Of a stretch of DNA of 64,000 nucleotides, positions 7,888 to 16,844 are shown in pieces. Each line of letters begins with the position of its first letter. The first letter of the stretch is position 1. The notes under the pieces were generated by a model, which saw only the letters and a list, made by a program, of their open reading frames with translations, made no database searches and was not told the origin of the DNA. Location of the stretch: assembly GCA_903851195.1 (NCBI GenBank), contig CAINNJ010000064.1, positions 124,001 through 188,000 on the forward strand, given 5' to 3'. The translations under genes and the position numbers were made by a program. The DNA comes from an uncultured Acidobacteriia bacterium. GTDB lineage: Bacteria; Acidobacteriota; Terriglobia; Bryobacterales; Bryobacteraceae.

Positions 7888-9669
7888 TCAGAGTGGCTTG
7901 CGGGTCCACTTGAAGCGTTCGTAACCTTCATCCATACATCGCCTAAACAGCTCCTTTGTGCGCACGAAACTATAATTCTCGCTCTCGATCTTTTGTTGGT
8001 AGGCCTCAGAGCTGAGCACCGCTTTGAGGATCGGCGTCACTCTCGATGAAGCCAACTTCCGCGTTAGCTGGCGGAAATCGTTCTCCTTCTGAAGACCACG
8101 CCCGTAAAAGTCCAGGTAGTCGTTCACCTTCGTGTCGTTCAGCAGAGCCTGAATCATCAGGGCAAAAATGAGATTTCGCGCTTTACGCACGGCGATCCGG
8201 AGCTTCGCCGGCGCTTTGGTCTCGACTTCCTCCATCGGGCTGTTCAGCACCAGATTGACCTTATAGGCCAAAATGATTCTTCGGGCATCCGACTGGAGGT
8301 ATCCGTCGCTGAAAGTTTCTGAATAATATTTGGGATTATCAAACACTTCGCGCAAGCGCCAAATCCTGTCCAGTTCTCCCTGCGCCGCAAGAAACGTCTG
8401 AGCTAACCGCTTGATTTCAATGTCGCGGGAATCTCCGAATCCCATTTCAGCCAGTTCATTGTCGGACAGGCTCTGAAATGAATTTTCCTGTCTGGAGTAA
8501 AAAATCCCGAGTTCATCTTTAAACTTGTCGAAGAGATCGCACTGTCTTTTGTCGTTTGCCCGGAGATGCCAGGGTTCGACGGGGTTCTGCTGGTTGTTCG
8601 ACACGGTGATGTCACTCACGAAGGCGCTCATCGGATCGTGCTCGACAATTCTGGTGAGAACCTGAATCGCTTCGAGACGGCACACATTGGCTCTGAGCGC
8701 CGGATTGCCTTCATTGTCGTCGAGGAATCTGGCAAGGCTTGTGACGGTCTGGGCGCCATTCAGAAGCCGTGGGACCCGGAGGATAACCCGCCCATCGAGG
8801 AACTCTACTTTTCCGGCTGCGAGCGTGACCCCGTTGTGGTTAAACGTGAAAAGTTCGGGCGGTTTCTGCTCCTTCAGGACGATGTCCGACAGCGCTGCCC
8901 TTATTCGCTTGTTAGGAGGATTTTCAGCCGACAGGCCGGCACGAATGTTTCTATCCAGGAAAATCGGGCCAAGTTCCTTATGTATCCGGTGCAGGTCCAT
9001 GATCGGGACGAAACCAACGTGGAGCACCGTGTCCCGGTCAGGCATTCGCGCCGATACTGTGCCGGAGGTGAATACCACAGTGTGGGAATCGCGGGACGGG
9101 GGGACCGGAGTGGAACGCCGATCAGAGACGAATTCCGCGTCCTTCACGTCGACTTCGCGGCCTTTGAAGTACGCCCGGATGAACCACTTTTTCCCGGCAA
9201 GCCTTTCCCTCCGCTCCTGAAGCCCTTTACTGCTTTCGGCGGCGTTCAGGTCGCCTTTAAAGACGAAGTGAATGTAGACCCGATCGATTAAAGCCTGGTT
9301 CTCTTCAAGGTCGGCCTTCAGCCTCGCAAGGAGTTCATTTTGCGTGGGATCCTGGAACGGGTTGCCAAAGATGCGAGGGATTCCGGCGTCGGTAATGCGA
9401 TCCAGGGAATCCCTGAAAAGACCATGATTCTCCGACCACTTGAACTGATAAAGAAACAGATTCCGCCCGTTCCTGTCGATATGGTAGGCATCAATGCCGT
9501 AATCGTTATTGCCGAATGCAACGCAGCTAACGAAATCCTCCGCATGCCCGCCGAATTTTTTCGTCAGGTACAGCAGCGCGAAATAATCCTCTTTCAGGCC
9601 CCTGTACCGAGGGTAAAACTCCGAATGCAACTGATCCAGTTCCTGTTGATCCCGATTTGTGATTGCCAT
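7888..9669 (-). CDS. AIPR-family (abortive infection phage resistance) protein with PD-(D/E)XK-like N-terminus
   Basis: 593 residues. The central block IFLDRNIRAGL, then ELFTFNHNGVTLAAG and PRLLNGAQTVTSL (about residues 237-312) is the AIPR signature, seen in phage-exclusion proteins. The first 80 residues hold GNNDYGIDAYHID, then LFLYQFKW: Asp60 and the Gln75-x-Lys77 pair fit a PD-(D/E)XK restriction-like nuclease (GxD...QxK). The C-terminal 200 residues are helical. An ATG at 9667-9669 is used; a TTG three codons upstream is possible. GC is visibly lower than in neighbouring genes and it has no cofactor gene, which suggests acquisition as a single-gene defence module. Confidence 0.8.
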   Translation of the reverse strand: MAITNRDQQELDQLHSEFYPRYRGLKEDYFALLYLTKKFGGHAEDFVSCVAFGNNDYGIDAYHIDRNGRNLFLYQFKWSENHGLFRDSLDRITDAGIPRIFGNPFQDPTQNELLARLKADLEENQALIDRVYIHFVFKGDLNAAESSKGLQERRERLAGKKWFIRAYFKGREVDVKDAEFVSDRRSTPVPPSRDSHTVVFTSGTVSARMPDRDTVLHVGFVPIMDLHRIHKELGPIFLDRNIRAGLSAENPPNKRIRAALSDIVLKEQKPPELFTFNHNGVTLAAGKVEFLDGRVILRVPRLLNGAQTVTSLARFLDDNEGNPALRANVCRLEAIQVLTRIVEHDPMSAFVSDITVSNNQQNPVEPWHLRANDKRQCDLFDKFKDELGIFYSRQENSFQSLSDNELAEMGFGDSRDIEIKRLAQTFLAAQGELDRIWRLREVFDNPKYYSETFSDGYLQSDARRIILAYKVNLVLNSPMEEVETKAPAKLRIAVRKARNLIFALMIQALLNDTKVNDYLDFYGRGLQKENDFRQLTRKLASSRVTPILKAVLSSEAYQQKIESENYSFVRTKELFRRCMDEGYERFKWTRKPL

Positions 9670-9843
9670 TTTGACCAATCACCACATATATCGCCTCAAG
9701 ACTCCATCATGTGGCAGGGATGTCATCCGGCATTCGTGACGATAATTTCCGCACGAACTGTGGTTGTATCACCGATTTTAGTGCATCAGCCCCAACCTGT
9801 CGCAGAAAGCAGCGATCCACTACCGATTAACCGACGAGGGGCG

Positions 9844-12354
9844 TCAGGCGGCGATGCGGGTGGGCTTCGGGCTGCGCCCGCGCAGGCTTTCGACGATACC
9901 GCGCCATTTGCGCATGGCGAGTTCGATGAGGTTCAGTAACAGCGCGAGGGCGAGCAGGCCGGGCCAGAGGCGCAGGGTGGATTCGATGTAGTGGCCACCA
10001 TCGTCAAAGAGCTGGCGGGCGGAGGGATTGAAGCGTCCGCCGGTGGCGAGGGCGATGGATTTCAGCAGCGCCTCGTTCGAGCCGTAGTCGGAGAGTTCGG
10101 ATTCCTGGCGGTAGAGGCCGACTTCGGGGAAGGCGCGGGTTTCGTTGAGCGGGCGGACGCGGAAGAGGCCTTCGAGTGCACCGATGCGGATGCGGCCGCG
10201 GAAGTTGCCGGGGGAGACGCGGCTGACGTCGAGCGGTTTGCGGAAGTTGCCGGGGCCTATGACGTAGAGGTCCGGGGGGACGGTCGGTTCGAGGGCCTGG
10301 GTGGAGAGGTGGTAGTCGACGACGAGTTCCTCATTGGGAGCGTCATAGCGGGCGACCGCTTCGCTTTCGTTGCCGTGCGGGAGCAGATCGCGGAAGATGT
10401 TGGTCCAGAGGCGGTCGAAGCCGTTCCAGCCGACCCAACTGGCGGCCCAGCGGCTCTTGGCGTCGGAGGCGAAGACGGCGGAACGGCCGAGGCCGTACTG
10501 CCAGCGGACGAGGAGCGGGTCCTTTTCGTCGACTTCGAGGATCTGGTCGGCGGACGGCTTGGGGTCGAAGCGGACGTAGCCGGCGAGGACCGGGGCGGAG
10601 GGGATGTCGACCTTGTCGAGCAGGTCGGAGGGGTGGCGCACGAGGGCCTTGATGGGCTTCTCGATGGCGGTGGTGCCGGTGTGCTCCTTCACGTCTTTCA
10701 GCAGGATCTGTTCGAGGCCGGTGGGGTCATTCAGGAAGTACGACTTGCCTTTGGCGTTGGTGGCGATGTGTTCGAGGTAGGCGCGGTTGACGTCCTGCCC
10801 GAGGCCGACGGTGGAGATGGTCACGCGGTTGTTGGCGGCTTCGCGGGAAAGGGTGAGGCTGTCGCCTTCCTCCGAGATACCGTCGGTGAGCAGCACGATG
10901 TGCTTGTAGGTGGAGTTCAGGGGCGCGATGCGGTGGTAGGACTCGTTGAGGGCGGGCGCGATCTGGGTGCCGCCGTCCGGGGTGATGCCGCCGATGAGGC
11001 GCTTGAGCAGCGGCTTGTCGTCGGCTTTGCGGATGGGCACGGCCCACTGGAAGGAGTTGTCGAACATCAGGACGCCGACAAAATCGTCAGGGCGAAGGTT
11101 TTCCACCACGCCGATGGCGGCGGCGCGGGCGAGTTCGATCTTCTTGCCTTCCATGGAAGACGATTTGTCGATGATGAGGACGACGGCGGTGCCTTCGGGT
11201 GACCGGGGCGGGGCGAGTTTGGCGGGGAAGGTACGGTCGAGAGCGTCTTCGGGCTGTCCTTTTTTATCGACGTAGGCGCTGCGTTCGCCAGCGATCCAGA
11301 GAGCGCCGCCACCGCGCTGGACGAACGCTTCGACGCGCTGTTTGTCGGCGGGGCGAAGGGCTTCCATATTGTCGTTATTGAAAACCAGGAGCTGGGCGTC
11401 GTCGAGGTTCGCGGGCAGGGCTTTGGCTGGCGAGAAATCGAACTTGTTGGCGGTAAGCACGCCGACGATGTGCTCTTCGGTGCCGGCGGGGTCTTCAGAG
11501 ACCCAGACGACTTTGGGACGGCGTACGGCGACGGCGTTTTCGAAGCGGGACTCGCCCATGCCGGGGGCCTGGACTTTGCCGCTGAGGTCGATGGCGCCGG
11601 CGGCGTTGAGGCTGGCGCGGATGCGGACGCGATTTTCACCGGCGGCGAGGGCGACCTGATGGGTGCCGATGGTCTTGCCTTCGGCGGCGAGGTCGATGGT
11701 GGCCTGGGTGGCTTTGGGGGAGAAGATGGTGAGGTCAACGGGGAAACGCTCGCCGGTGAAGACGGCGCCGGGGACGCCGACGGCCTGGGTCTGGAGTTGG
11801 GGCTGGGTGCGTCCGGCGAGGGCGATGGTGTCGATGGGGATGCCTAACTGCTGGGCCTGCCAGGCGGCGCGGGTGGCGGCGCCTTCGTTTTCGTTGCCGT
11901 CACTGACAAGGACAAGGCGATGGATGGTTCCGGCGGGCAGTGAGGCGAGGGCGGAGCGGATGGGGGTTTCGAGGTTGGTGCCGCGTCCGTTGCTGCCGGT
12001 GGTGCGGCCGATGTGCGAACCGATTTCCTCTGCGGTGAGCGCGCGGGGAGTGCGGGCGAACGGGATGATGCTCAGGAGGTTGGAGCCGCGGGCGCTGTCC
12101 ATCTGGCGAAGCAGAGAGGCTTCGCGGGTCAGATCCTCGTCGGTAATGCTGGCCGAGGTGTCCATGAGGACCGCGAGGGCGACTTTGTGGTCGCGGGACT
12201 CGAAGACGGGTTCGGCGAGGGCGAGGACAACGGCGACGGCCATGCCGCCTTTGAGGAGCAGCGGGGCGTGGCGAAGCTGACGGCGCCATTCCCAGGCCAG
12301 CCAGCCGAGGGGCAGCGGGAGCAGGAGGAGTGCCCAGAGGCGTTCGAAGATCAT
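9844..12354 (-). CDS. Membrane protein with two von Willebrand A domains and a glutamine-amidotransferase-like domain
   Basis: 836 residues. Two N-terminal helices (WALLLLPLPLGWLAW and GGMAVAVVLALAEP) precede a first VWA domain with MIDAS motif DTSAS near residue 67; a class-I glutamine-amidotransferase-like segment without catalytic Cys follows (VQRGGGALWIAGERS); then a second VWA domain with DKSSSM and LLTDGISEEG; and a C-terminal helix (LWPGLLALALLLNLIEL). This is the last gene of the MoxR-DUF58-BatA operon, with a 4-nt overlap (ATGA). VWA proteins in such operons are thought to bind metal-dependent partners in envelope complex assembly; the client here is unknown. Confidence 0.88.
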   Translation of the reverse strand: MIFERLWALLLLPLPLGWLAWEWRRQLRHAPLLLKGGMAVAVVLALAEPVFESRDHKVALAVLMDTSASITDEDLTREASLLRQMDSARGSNLLSIIPFARTPRALTAEEIGSHIGRTTGSNGRGTNLETPIRSALASLPAGTIHRLVLVSDGNENEGAATRAAWQAQQLGIPIDTIALAGRTQPQLQTQAVGVPGAVFTGERFPVDLTIFSPKATQATIDLAAEGKTIGTHQVALAAGENRVRIRASLNAAGAIDLSGKVQAPGMGESRFENAVAVRRPKVVWVSEDPAGTEEHIVGVLTANKFDFSPAKALPANLDDAQLLVFNNDNMEALRPADKQRVEAFVQRGGGALWIAGERSAYVDKKGQPEDALDRTFPAKLAPPRSPEGTAVVLIIDKSSSMEGKKIELARAAAIGVVENLRPDDFVGVLMFDNSFQWAVPIRKADDKPLLKRLIGGITPDGGTQIAPALNESYHRIAPLNSTYKHIVLLTDGISEEGDSLTLSREAANNRVTISTVGLGQDVNRAYLEHIATNAKGKSYFLNDPTGLEQILLKDVKEHTGTTAIEKPIKALVRHPSDLLDKVDIPSAPVLAGYVRFDPKPSADQILEVDEKDPLLVRWQYGLGRSAVFASDAKSRWAASWVGWNGFDRLWTNIFRDLLPHGNESEAVARYDAPNEELVVDYHLSTQALEPTVPPDLYVIGPGNFRKPLDVSRVSPGNFRGRIRIGALEGLFRVRPLNETRAFPEVGLYRQESELSDYGSNEALLKSIALATGGRFNPSARQLFDDGGHYIESTLRLWPGLLALALLLNLIELAMRKWRGIVESLRGRSPKPTRIAA

Positions 12355-14288
12355 GCGGCGCTCCCTAAACCGGATTTTACGCTGGCCGATTTCACGACAT
12401 GGATGCGTGAGCTGGCGAAATTACCGTAGATAATCCACTCGGCAAGGAGCAGGCCGAGTCCCGCGAGGGCGAGCCAGGGCCAGATGGTGTGGCTGCGGCG
12501 GAAGGTGTCGGTCCAGGCGGGGACGCCTTTGCGGGCGTTGGTGGGCGCGGTCCATTTGGTGTCCCACATTTCCGGGAGGGTGAGGGAGAAGACGCGTTCG
12601 GAGTTCCCGGCGATGACGCGGACGCGGGCCGGTTCGCCGGCGAAGAACTGCACGGCGCGGTCGCGGATGTTGAAGGGGAGAACGGTGCCGTTATCGGTGA
12701 GGACCTGGACGGCGTTGCGTTCGGCGGGCCGGGTGAGCGCGGCGGGAACCGGGGCGGAGACGGCTCCGGTGCTTTGGGTGGCGACGTCAACTTCGCGGAA
12801 GACGCCCGGTTCCATCCAGCGCAGGATGTTGGCGAGCAGCAGCGGGGTGGTGAGTTCGTAGCGCATGGTGCCGGCGAAGGGGTTGAAGCCGATGACGACC
12901 GTGCGGGTTTTGCCGTCGTCGCTGGTGCGGGCGACGAGGACGGGACCTTTCTCAATTTCGGCAATGCGCTGGGTGCCCGGGCCCATTTCGAACACCGAGG
13001 CGGACTCGATCTGCGTGTTGCGGGCGCGGAGGCCTTCGGTGAGGGGCTGGTCGGGGATCCAGCGGAGACCTTCGGGTTTTTCGACGCGTTCGCGGATGGG
13101 GATGGGGGGCTTGTCGGACGGCGGATCGATCCAGAGTACGTTGCCCTGAGGGCTGGTTTGCGGGTGGAAGCGGTCGAGGATAACGAGGCCGTCGTTGGCC
13201 GGGGTGTATTGGGATTTGGGCCGGAATTCGGCGTTGACGCGCGGGTCGGAGGCGAGGGCGGGGCGCATCAGGTCGGGCTGGTCGGTGTAGGCGACGACGT
13301 GGAGGACGCGTTGTTCGGGGAGTTCGAGGGCGGCGTAGTTATCGGCGGCGAAAGCATCCTTCGGGTAGAGGCGGGCTTCGAGGATGCCGGCGGCGCGGGT
13401 GCGGACCTTGAAGACCGTTTCTTTCTCGGCGCCGGGCGCGAGCTCGAGGGGATGCAGGCCCATGGGGGCTTTGCCGAAGTTCAGAGTGACGTTGGCGAGT
13501 CGGGCGGTTTTGCCGTAGTTGCGGACGCGGACGAGGATGTCCCAGGTGCCCGGGTCGGTATCGGAACGGCGCGCGCCAACGCTGCGGAGACCGGCGTTTT
13601 CGACGGTGTCATCCACATTGAGGATGCGGAAGGCGGGAATGGGAGGCAGGCTCATGCTGTTGGCCTCCCGGGCGGAGATGCGGCCGGGCCCGGCGTAGAC
13701 GATTTCGCCGGCGGTGGCGCCGCTCTGGCGCTGGAGTTCGCGGGCGAATTCGAGGTTCTGGGAGAGATTGAGGGCGGTGGCGCCGGGCTGGGATTCGAGG
13801 ATCGCGCGGGCGATTTTGCGGCGGTCGGACTCCCAGGAGGTGGCGGGGGTGGCGAGGCCATCGGCGCGGACGACGAGGACGCGGTCGGAGGGAGGGACGG
13901 CGCGGAGCCAGCCGAGGGCGTTGGCGCGGACCAGATCCATGAGTGTGTTGCCGTTGTTGGCGCCGGGCAGAGAGGCGCCCATCCAGGCGCTGGTGTCGAG
14001 GACGAGGACGTGGTCGCGGCGTTTGTTCAGCGTGCCGCCGAACTGGAATTCGGCGATGGCGAGCAGGAGCAGCAGCATGCCGAGCAACTGGAGAAGTAAA
14101 GAGAGCGGCTGGTTGACCTTGCGGTTGCGGGAGACCGGGGCGGGCTGGCCGGGCGTGACCCAGAAGCGGAGGGTGGAGACGACCAGGCGGCGGCGGGTGC
14201 GGTCGAGCAGGTAGAGAGCGACGGAGAAGGCGGCGACGGCCCCGAAGGTGACGAGGAACTGCGCGAGGGTGAGGTTGAGGAACTCCAC
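12351..14288 (-). CDS. BatA-domain membrane protein with VWA-like region
   Basis: 645 residues starting at a GTG (14286-14288) directly after the DUF58 stop. The N-terminal two-helix BatA region (FLNLTLAQFLVTFGAVAAF and LLLQLLGMLLLLLAIAEF) is followed by a VWA-like domain beginning VLVLDTSAWMGA (DTSAW, a degenerate MIDAS DxSxS), then beta-rich CARDB-like and amidotransferase-like segments, and a C-terminal helix (WPWLALAGLGLLLAEWII). Both ends would anchor it in the cytoplasmic membrane with most of the chain in the periplasm. It shares its architecture with the next gene, suggesting they arose by duplication. Confidence 0.85.
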   Translation of the reverse strand: MEFLNLTLAQFLVTFGAVAAFSVALYLLDRTRRRLVVSTLRFWVTPGQPAPVSRNRKVNQPLSLLLQLLGMLLLLLAIAEFQFGGTLNKRRDHVLVLDTSAWMGASLPGANNGNTLMDLVRANALGWLRAVPPSDRVLVVRADGLATPATSWESDRRKIARAILESQPGATALNLSQNLEFARELQRQSGATAGEIVYAGPGRISAREANSMSLPPIPAFRILNVDDTVENAGLRSVGARRSDTDPGTWDILVRVRNYGKTARLANVTLNFGKAPMGLHPLELAPGAEKETVFKVRTRAAGILEARLYPKDAFAADNYAALELPEQRVLHVVAYTDQPDLMRPALASDPRVNAEFRPKSQYTPANDGLVILDRFHPQTSPQGNVLWIDPPSDKPPIPIRERVEKPEGLRWIPDQPLTEGLRARNTQIESASVFEMGPGTQRIAEIEKGPVLVARTSDDGKTRTVVIGFNPFAGTMRYELTTPLLLANILRWMEPGVFREVDVATQSTGAVSAPVPAALTRPAERNAVQVLTDNGTVLPFNIRDRAVQFFAGEPARVRVIAGNSERVFSLTLPEMWDTKWTAPTNARKGVPAWTDTFRRSHTIWPWLALAGLGLLLAEWIIYGNFASSRIHVVKSASVKSGLGSAA

Positions 14289-15173
14289 TTAGGCAATGCT
14301 CCGGGTTCGGGCCATGCTGCCGAAGATGGCTTCTTCGAGAGACAGGGAAGTGGGCAGGCCGGTGTACTTGCCGTTGTTCCGCATGGCAACGGTCTTGATG
14401 GACGCGGAGAACAGGTCGAAGGCCTCGGTGTAGTGACGCCGGGCGTCGGCATCGACGTGAATGTGGAGGCGGGCGTTGCTTTCGGCGTCCACGAAGTCGA
14501 ATTCGCCGGACCAGGGCGGGGTGCGGTCTTCGTCGGCCCAGAGCTGGATGAGCATCAGTTCGTTGCCGTAGTCGCCGATGTACTGGAGGGCCTTTTCGCA
14601 GCCGGCTTCGTCGAGGAAGTCGGAGATGACGATGACGAGGCCGCGCTGGGGGAAGTCATTGAGGAACTGGCGGGAGACCGCGAGGAAGTTCGTGGAGCCA
14701 GCGGGTTTCAGGCCTTCGAGAAAGCGGGAGAGCGGGGTAAAGCGATGGCGTCCGCCGCCGCAGGTTTTGCCTTCGTGGATGGCGTTCGAGAAGGGGAGGA
14801 CTTCGATGGTATCGAGGCGGACGAGGCCCACATAACAAAGAGACGCAGCTAACTGGAGAGCGTAATCGAATTTGTTGGGCGTGCCGGTGGCCGACATGGA
14901 CACCGAGGTATCGAGCAGCAGGCGGACGGGGACGCGCGGCTCGATCTGGAACATCTTGAGGAACATTTTGTCGAGGCGCATGAAGGCCCGCCAGTTGACG
15001 GCGCGGAGGTCGTCGCCACTGTGATAGTTCCGGTGATCGAGAAATTCCTGGCCTCCGCCGGCGAAGTTGGAACGGTTGTGTCCGCCCACAAGGCCTGGGA
15101 AGGAGCGCTGCCAGTGAATGGTCAGACGTTCGAGCCGTTCCAGAAAGTGCCGGTCGAGAAGCGGATTGGGCAA
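14289..15173 (-). CDS. DUF58 domain-containing protein
   Basis: 294 residues. The DUF58 signature is clear: GGGQEFLDHRNYHSGDD followed by RAVNWRAFMR, with a VWA-like fold downstream beginning LLLDTSVSM (a complete DxSxS MIDAS). No membrane helix. The start is TTG at 15171-15173, supported by GGAAGG seven bases upstream; no ATG or GTG gives the conserved N-terminus. MoxR ATPase, DUF58, BatA and VWA genes occur together in many bacteria, where the ATPase is believed to act as a chaperone loading the VWA partners. Confidence 0.92.
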   Translation of the reverse strand: MPNPLLDRHFLERLERLTIHWQRSFPGLVGGHNRSNFAGGGQEFLDHRNYHSGDDLRAVNWRAFMRLDKMFLKMFQIEPRVPVRLLLDTSVSMSATGTPNKFDYALQLAASLCYVGLVRLDTIEVLPFSNAIHEGKTCGGGRHRFTPLSRFLEGLKPAGSTNFLAVSRQFLNDFPQRGLVIVISDFLDEAGCEKALQYIGDYGNELMLIQLWADEDRTPPWSGEFDFVDAESNARLHIHVDADARRHYTEAFDLFSASIKTVAMRNNGKYTGLPTSLSLEEAIFGSMARTRSIA

Positions 15174-15206
15174 GCGAAACCTTCCGTAAATTTAGGTTCG
15201 CCCGGA

Positions 15207-16202
15207 CTACGCTGCGGCAGTCTGGGCGGATACTCCGGAAATGATCGAAGCCAGAATCATGTCTGGCGTCTTGCCGTCGGCGTGGGCGTCAAAATTCAAT
15301 ATCACACGGTGGCGGAGCACGGACACCGCGATTTCCTTAATGTCGTCGATGCTGAGGTGATAGCGGCCACGCATCAGGGCGAGGACGCGGCCGCACTCCA
15401 CGAGCGCCTGGGCACCGCGGGGAGAACTGCCATAGCGGATATATTTCTTCGTATCCTCGTGCGCTTCCTTCTGATCGGGCTGCGTCGCCATGACGAGGGA
15501 GACGGCGAAGTCCTGCACGTGGGGGGCGATGAGCACCTCGCGGCAGGTGGCGCGGAGTTCGAGGACCTGATCGCGGCCGAGGACGGCGTGCACGTGATTT
15601 TCCTCGCGGGCGATGGTGCGCTCCACGATCCGGCTCAGTTCGGCGCGGGAGGGATAGGGCACGATGATTTTCATCAGGAAGCGATCGAGCTGGGCTTCGG
15701 GCAACGGGTAGGTGCCTTCCATTTCGATCGGGTTCTGGGTCGCCATGACGAGGAAGGGCGATTCGAGCTCATGGGTGGTGGTGCCGCTGGTAACGGTACG
15801 CTCCTGCATGGCTTCGAGCAGGGCGGACTGCGTCTTGGGAGTCGCGCGGTTAATTTCGTCGGCCAGCACGAGGTTCGCGAAAATCGGCCCGGCCTGGAAA
15901 CGGAGGACTTTGTGGCCTCTTTCGTCGGTTTCCATGATCATGCTGCCGACGATATCGGCGGGCATGAGATCGGGCGTGAACTGGATGCGGGAGTAACGGA
16001 TGCTCAGCGCGCGAGAGAGCGTGCGGAGGAGAGTTGTTTTGCCGAGGCCGGGAACGCCTTCGAGCAGAACATGACCGGATGCAAGCAGGCAGATGAGGAC
16101 GCCGTCCACGACGCTCTGCTGCCCGACGATGATTTTGCCAATTTCGGCACGTACCTCATTGAGTTTCGCGACCGCCGGGTTAATGGCGGCTTCCGTAGCC
16201 AT
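15207..16202 (-). CDS. MoxR-family AAA+ ATPase
   Basis: 331 residues. Walker A is GVPGLGKTT and Walker B is LVLADEINR followed by ATPKTQSALLEAMQE, the standard MoxR signature. Sensor-1 is MATQNPIEMEGTYPLPEAQLDRF. It uses ATP to remodel partner proteins, expected here to be the DUF58/VWA products encoded immediately downstream (33 nt gap). ATG at 16200-16202. A 71-nt gap separates it from the STAS-fusion gene upstream on the same strand, so the sigma factor unit and the MoxR unit may be cotranscribed or have separate promoters in that gap. Confidence 0.95.
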   Translation of the reverse strand: MATEAAINPAVAKLNEVRAEIGKIIVGQQSVVDGVLICLLASGHVLLEGVPGLGKTTLLRTLSRALSIRYSRIQFTPDLMPADIVGSMIMETDERGHKVLRFQAGPIFANLVLADEINRATPKTQSALLEAMQERTVTSGTTTHELESPFLVMATQNPIEMEGTYPLPEAQLDRFLMKIIVPYPSRAELSRIVERTIAREENHVHAVLGRDQVLELRATCREVLIAPHVQDFAVSLVMATQPDQKEAHEDTKKYIRYGSSPRGAQALVECGRVLALMRGRYHLSIDDIKEIAVSVLRHRVILNFDAHADGKTPDMILASIISGVSAQTAAA

Positions 16203-16273
16203 AAGTTGATTCTATACGGGCGGTTCGCCCGACCGTTTGTTCCGTGAATTTCTGCACGGAATTGTATGAAGAA

Positions 16274-16801
16274 TCAGTTGCGGAAGCTCTTGACGGCGTC
16301 CTGCTCACTGGTGAAAGACGGGATCAGGCTGCTGATGCCGGTCATTTCGAGGAGCCTGGTAATTTCCGGGGTGGCGTTGACGACCTTGAGGCCACCCTGG
16401 TTGCGGACCAGGTGGGAGTAGCAGCTCATGAGCTGGCCGAGGCCGGCGGAATCGATTTTGGTGACGCGGCCGAGGTCGATGATGACGCGGGAGTCGGGTT
16501 GCTCCAGGACTTCGCGGCGAAGGTCGTCGAGGGTATTGGCGGCGTGGGTCAGTTCCGAGGCGTTCCGGAACTGGAGGACGGCGACGCCCTCCGTACTGCG
16601 CCAGGCCATGTTCGACTGCGACCGGCCGGGCGAATCGCGCAGATCCGCGGCGAGAAGTTCGCTGACGCGCAGTTCGTCAAAGCATTCGTCGCAACCGAGG
16701 TAGTGGCCTTCAAACTCCTCGACGGCATCGGAATCGAGGGATCGCGAAAGGTATTTCGCAATAATCTGTTCACGCTGAATCGGTTCCATCCTGCAGTTCA
16801 T
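16274..16801 (-). CDS. Zinc-finger (anti-sigma-type) / STAS fusion protein
   Basis: 175 residues from the ATG at 16799-16801, which has an AAGAAGAG ribosome-binding stretch upstream. Residues 33-40 read HYLGCDEC, a His-x3-Cys-x2-Cys zinc motif like that of ZAS anti-sigma factors. Residues about 68-172 are a STAS domain with VIIDLGRVTKIDSAGLG; the Ser after Asp sits where anti-anti-sigma factors such as SpoIIAA/RsbV are phosphorylated. One chain thus combines a domain that usually inhibits a sigma factor with one that usually relieves inhibition. It lies 43 nt downstream of an ECF sigma gene and probably regulates it. Confidence 0.82.
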   Translation of the reverse strand: MNCRMEPIQREQIIAKYLSRSLDSDAVEEFEGHYLGCDECFDELRVSELLAADLRDSPGRSQSNMAWRSTEGVAVLQFRNASELTHAANTLDDLRREVLEQPDSRVIIDLGRVTKIDSAGLGQLMSCYSHLVRNQGGLKVVNATPEITRLLEMTGISSLIPSFTSEQDAVKSFRN

Positions 16802-16844
16802 GCTCTTCTTCCATTCACAACGTGCCACTTCGACCCGCTTCGTT

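Noticed and set aside
9991-11202. A 403-residue + strand ORF over the VWA gene
   Set aside because: Antisense shadow rich in Gly/Asp/Val with no domain; the minus frame has two VWA domains.
12489-14099. A 536-residue + strand ORF over the BatA-like gene
   Set aside because: Antisense shadow; the minus-strand frame has BatA helices, a VWA domain and operon overlaps.
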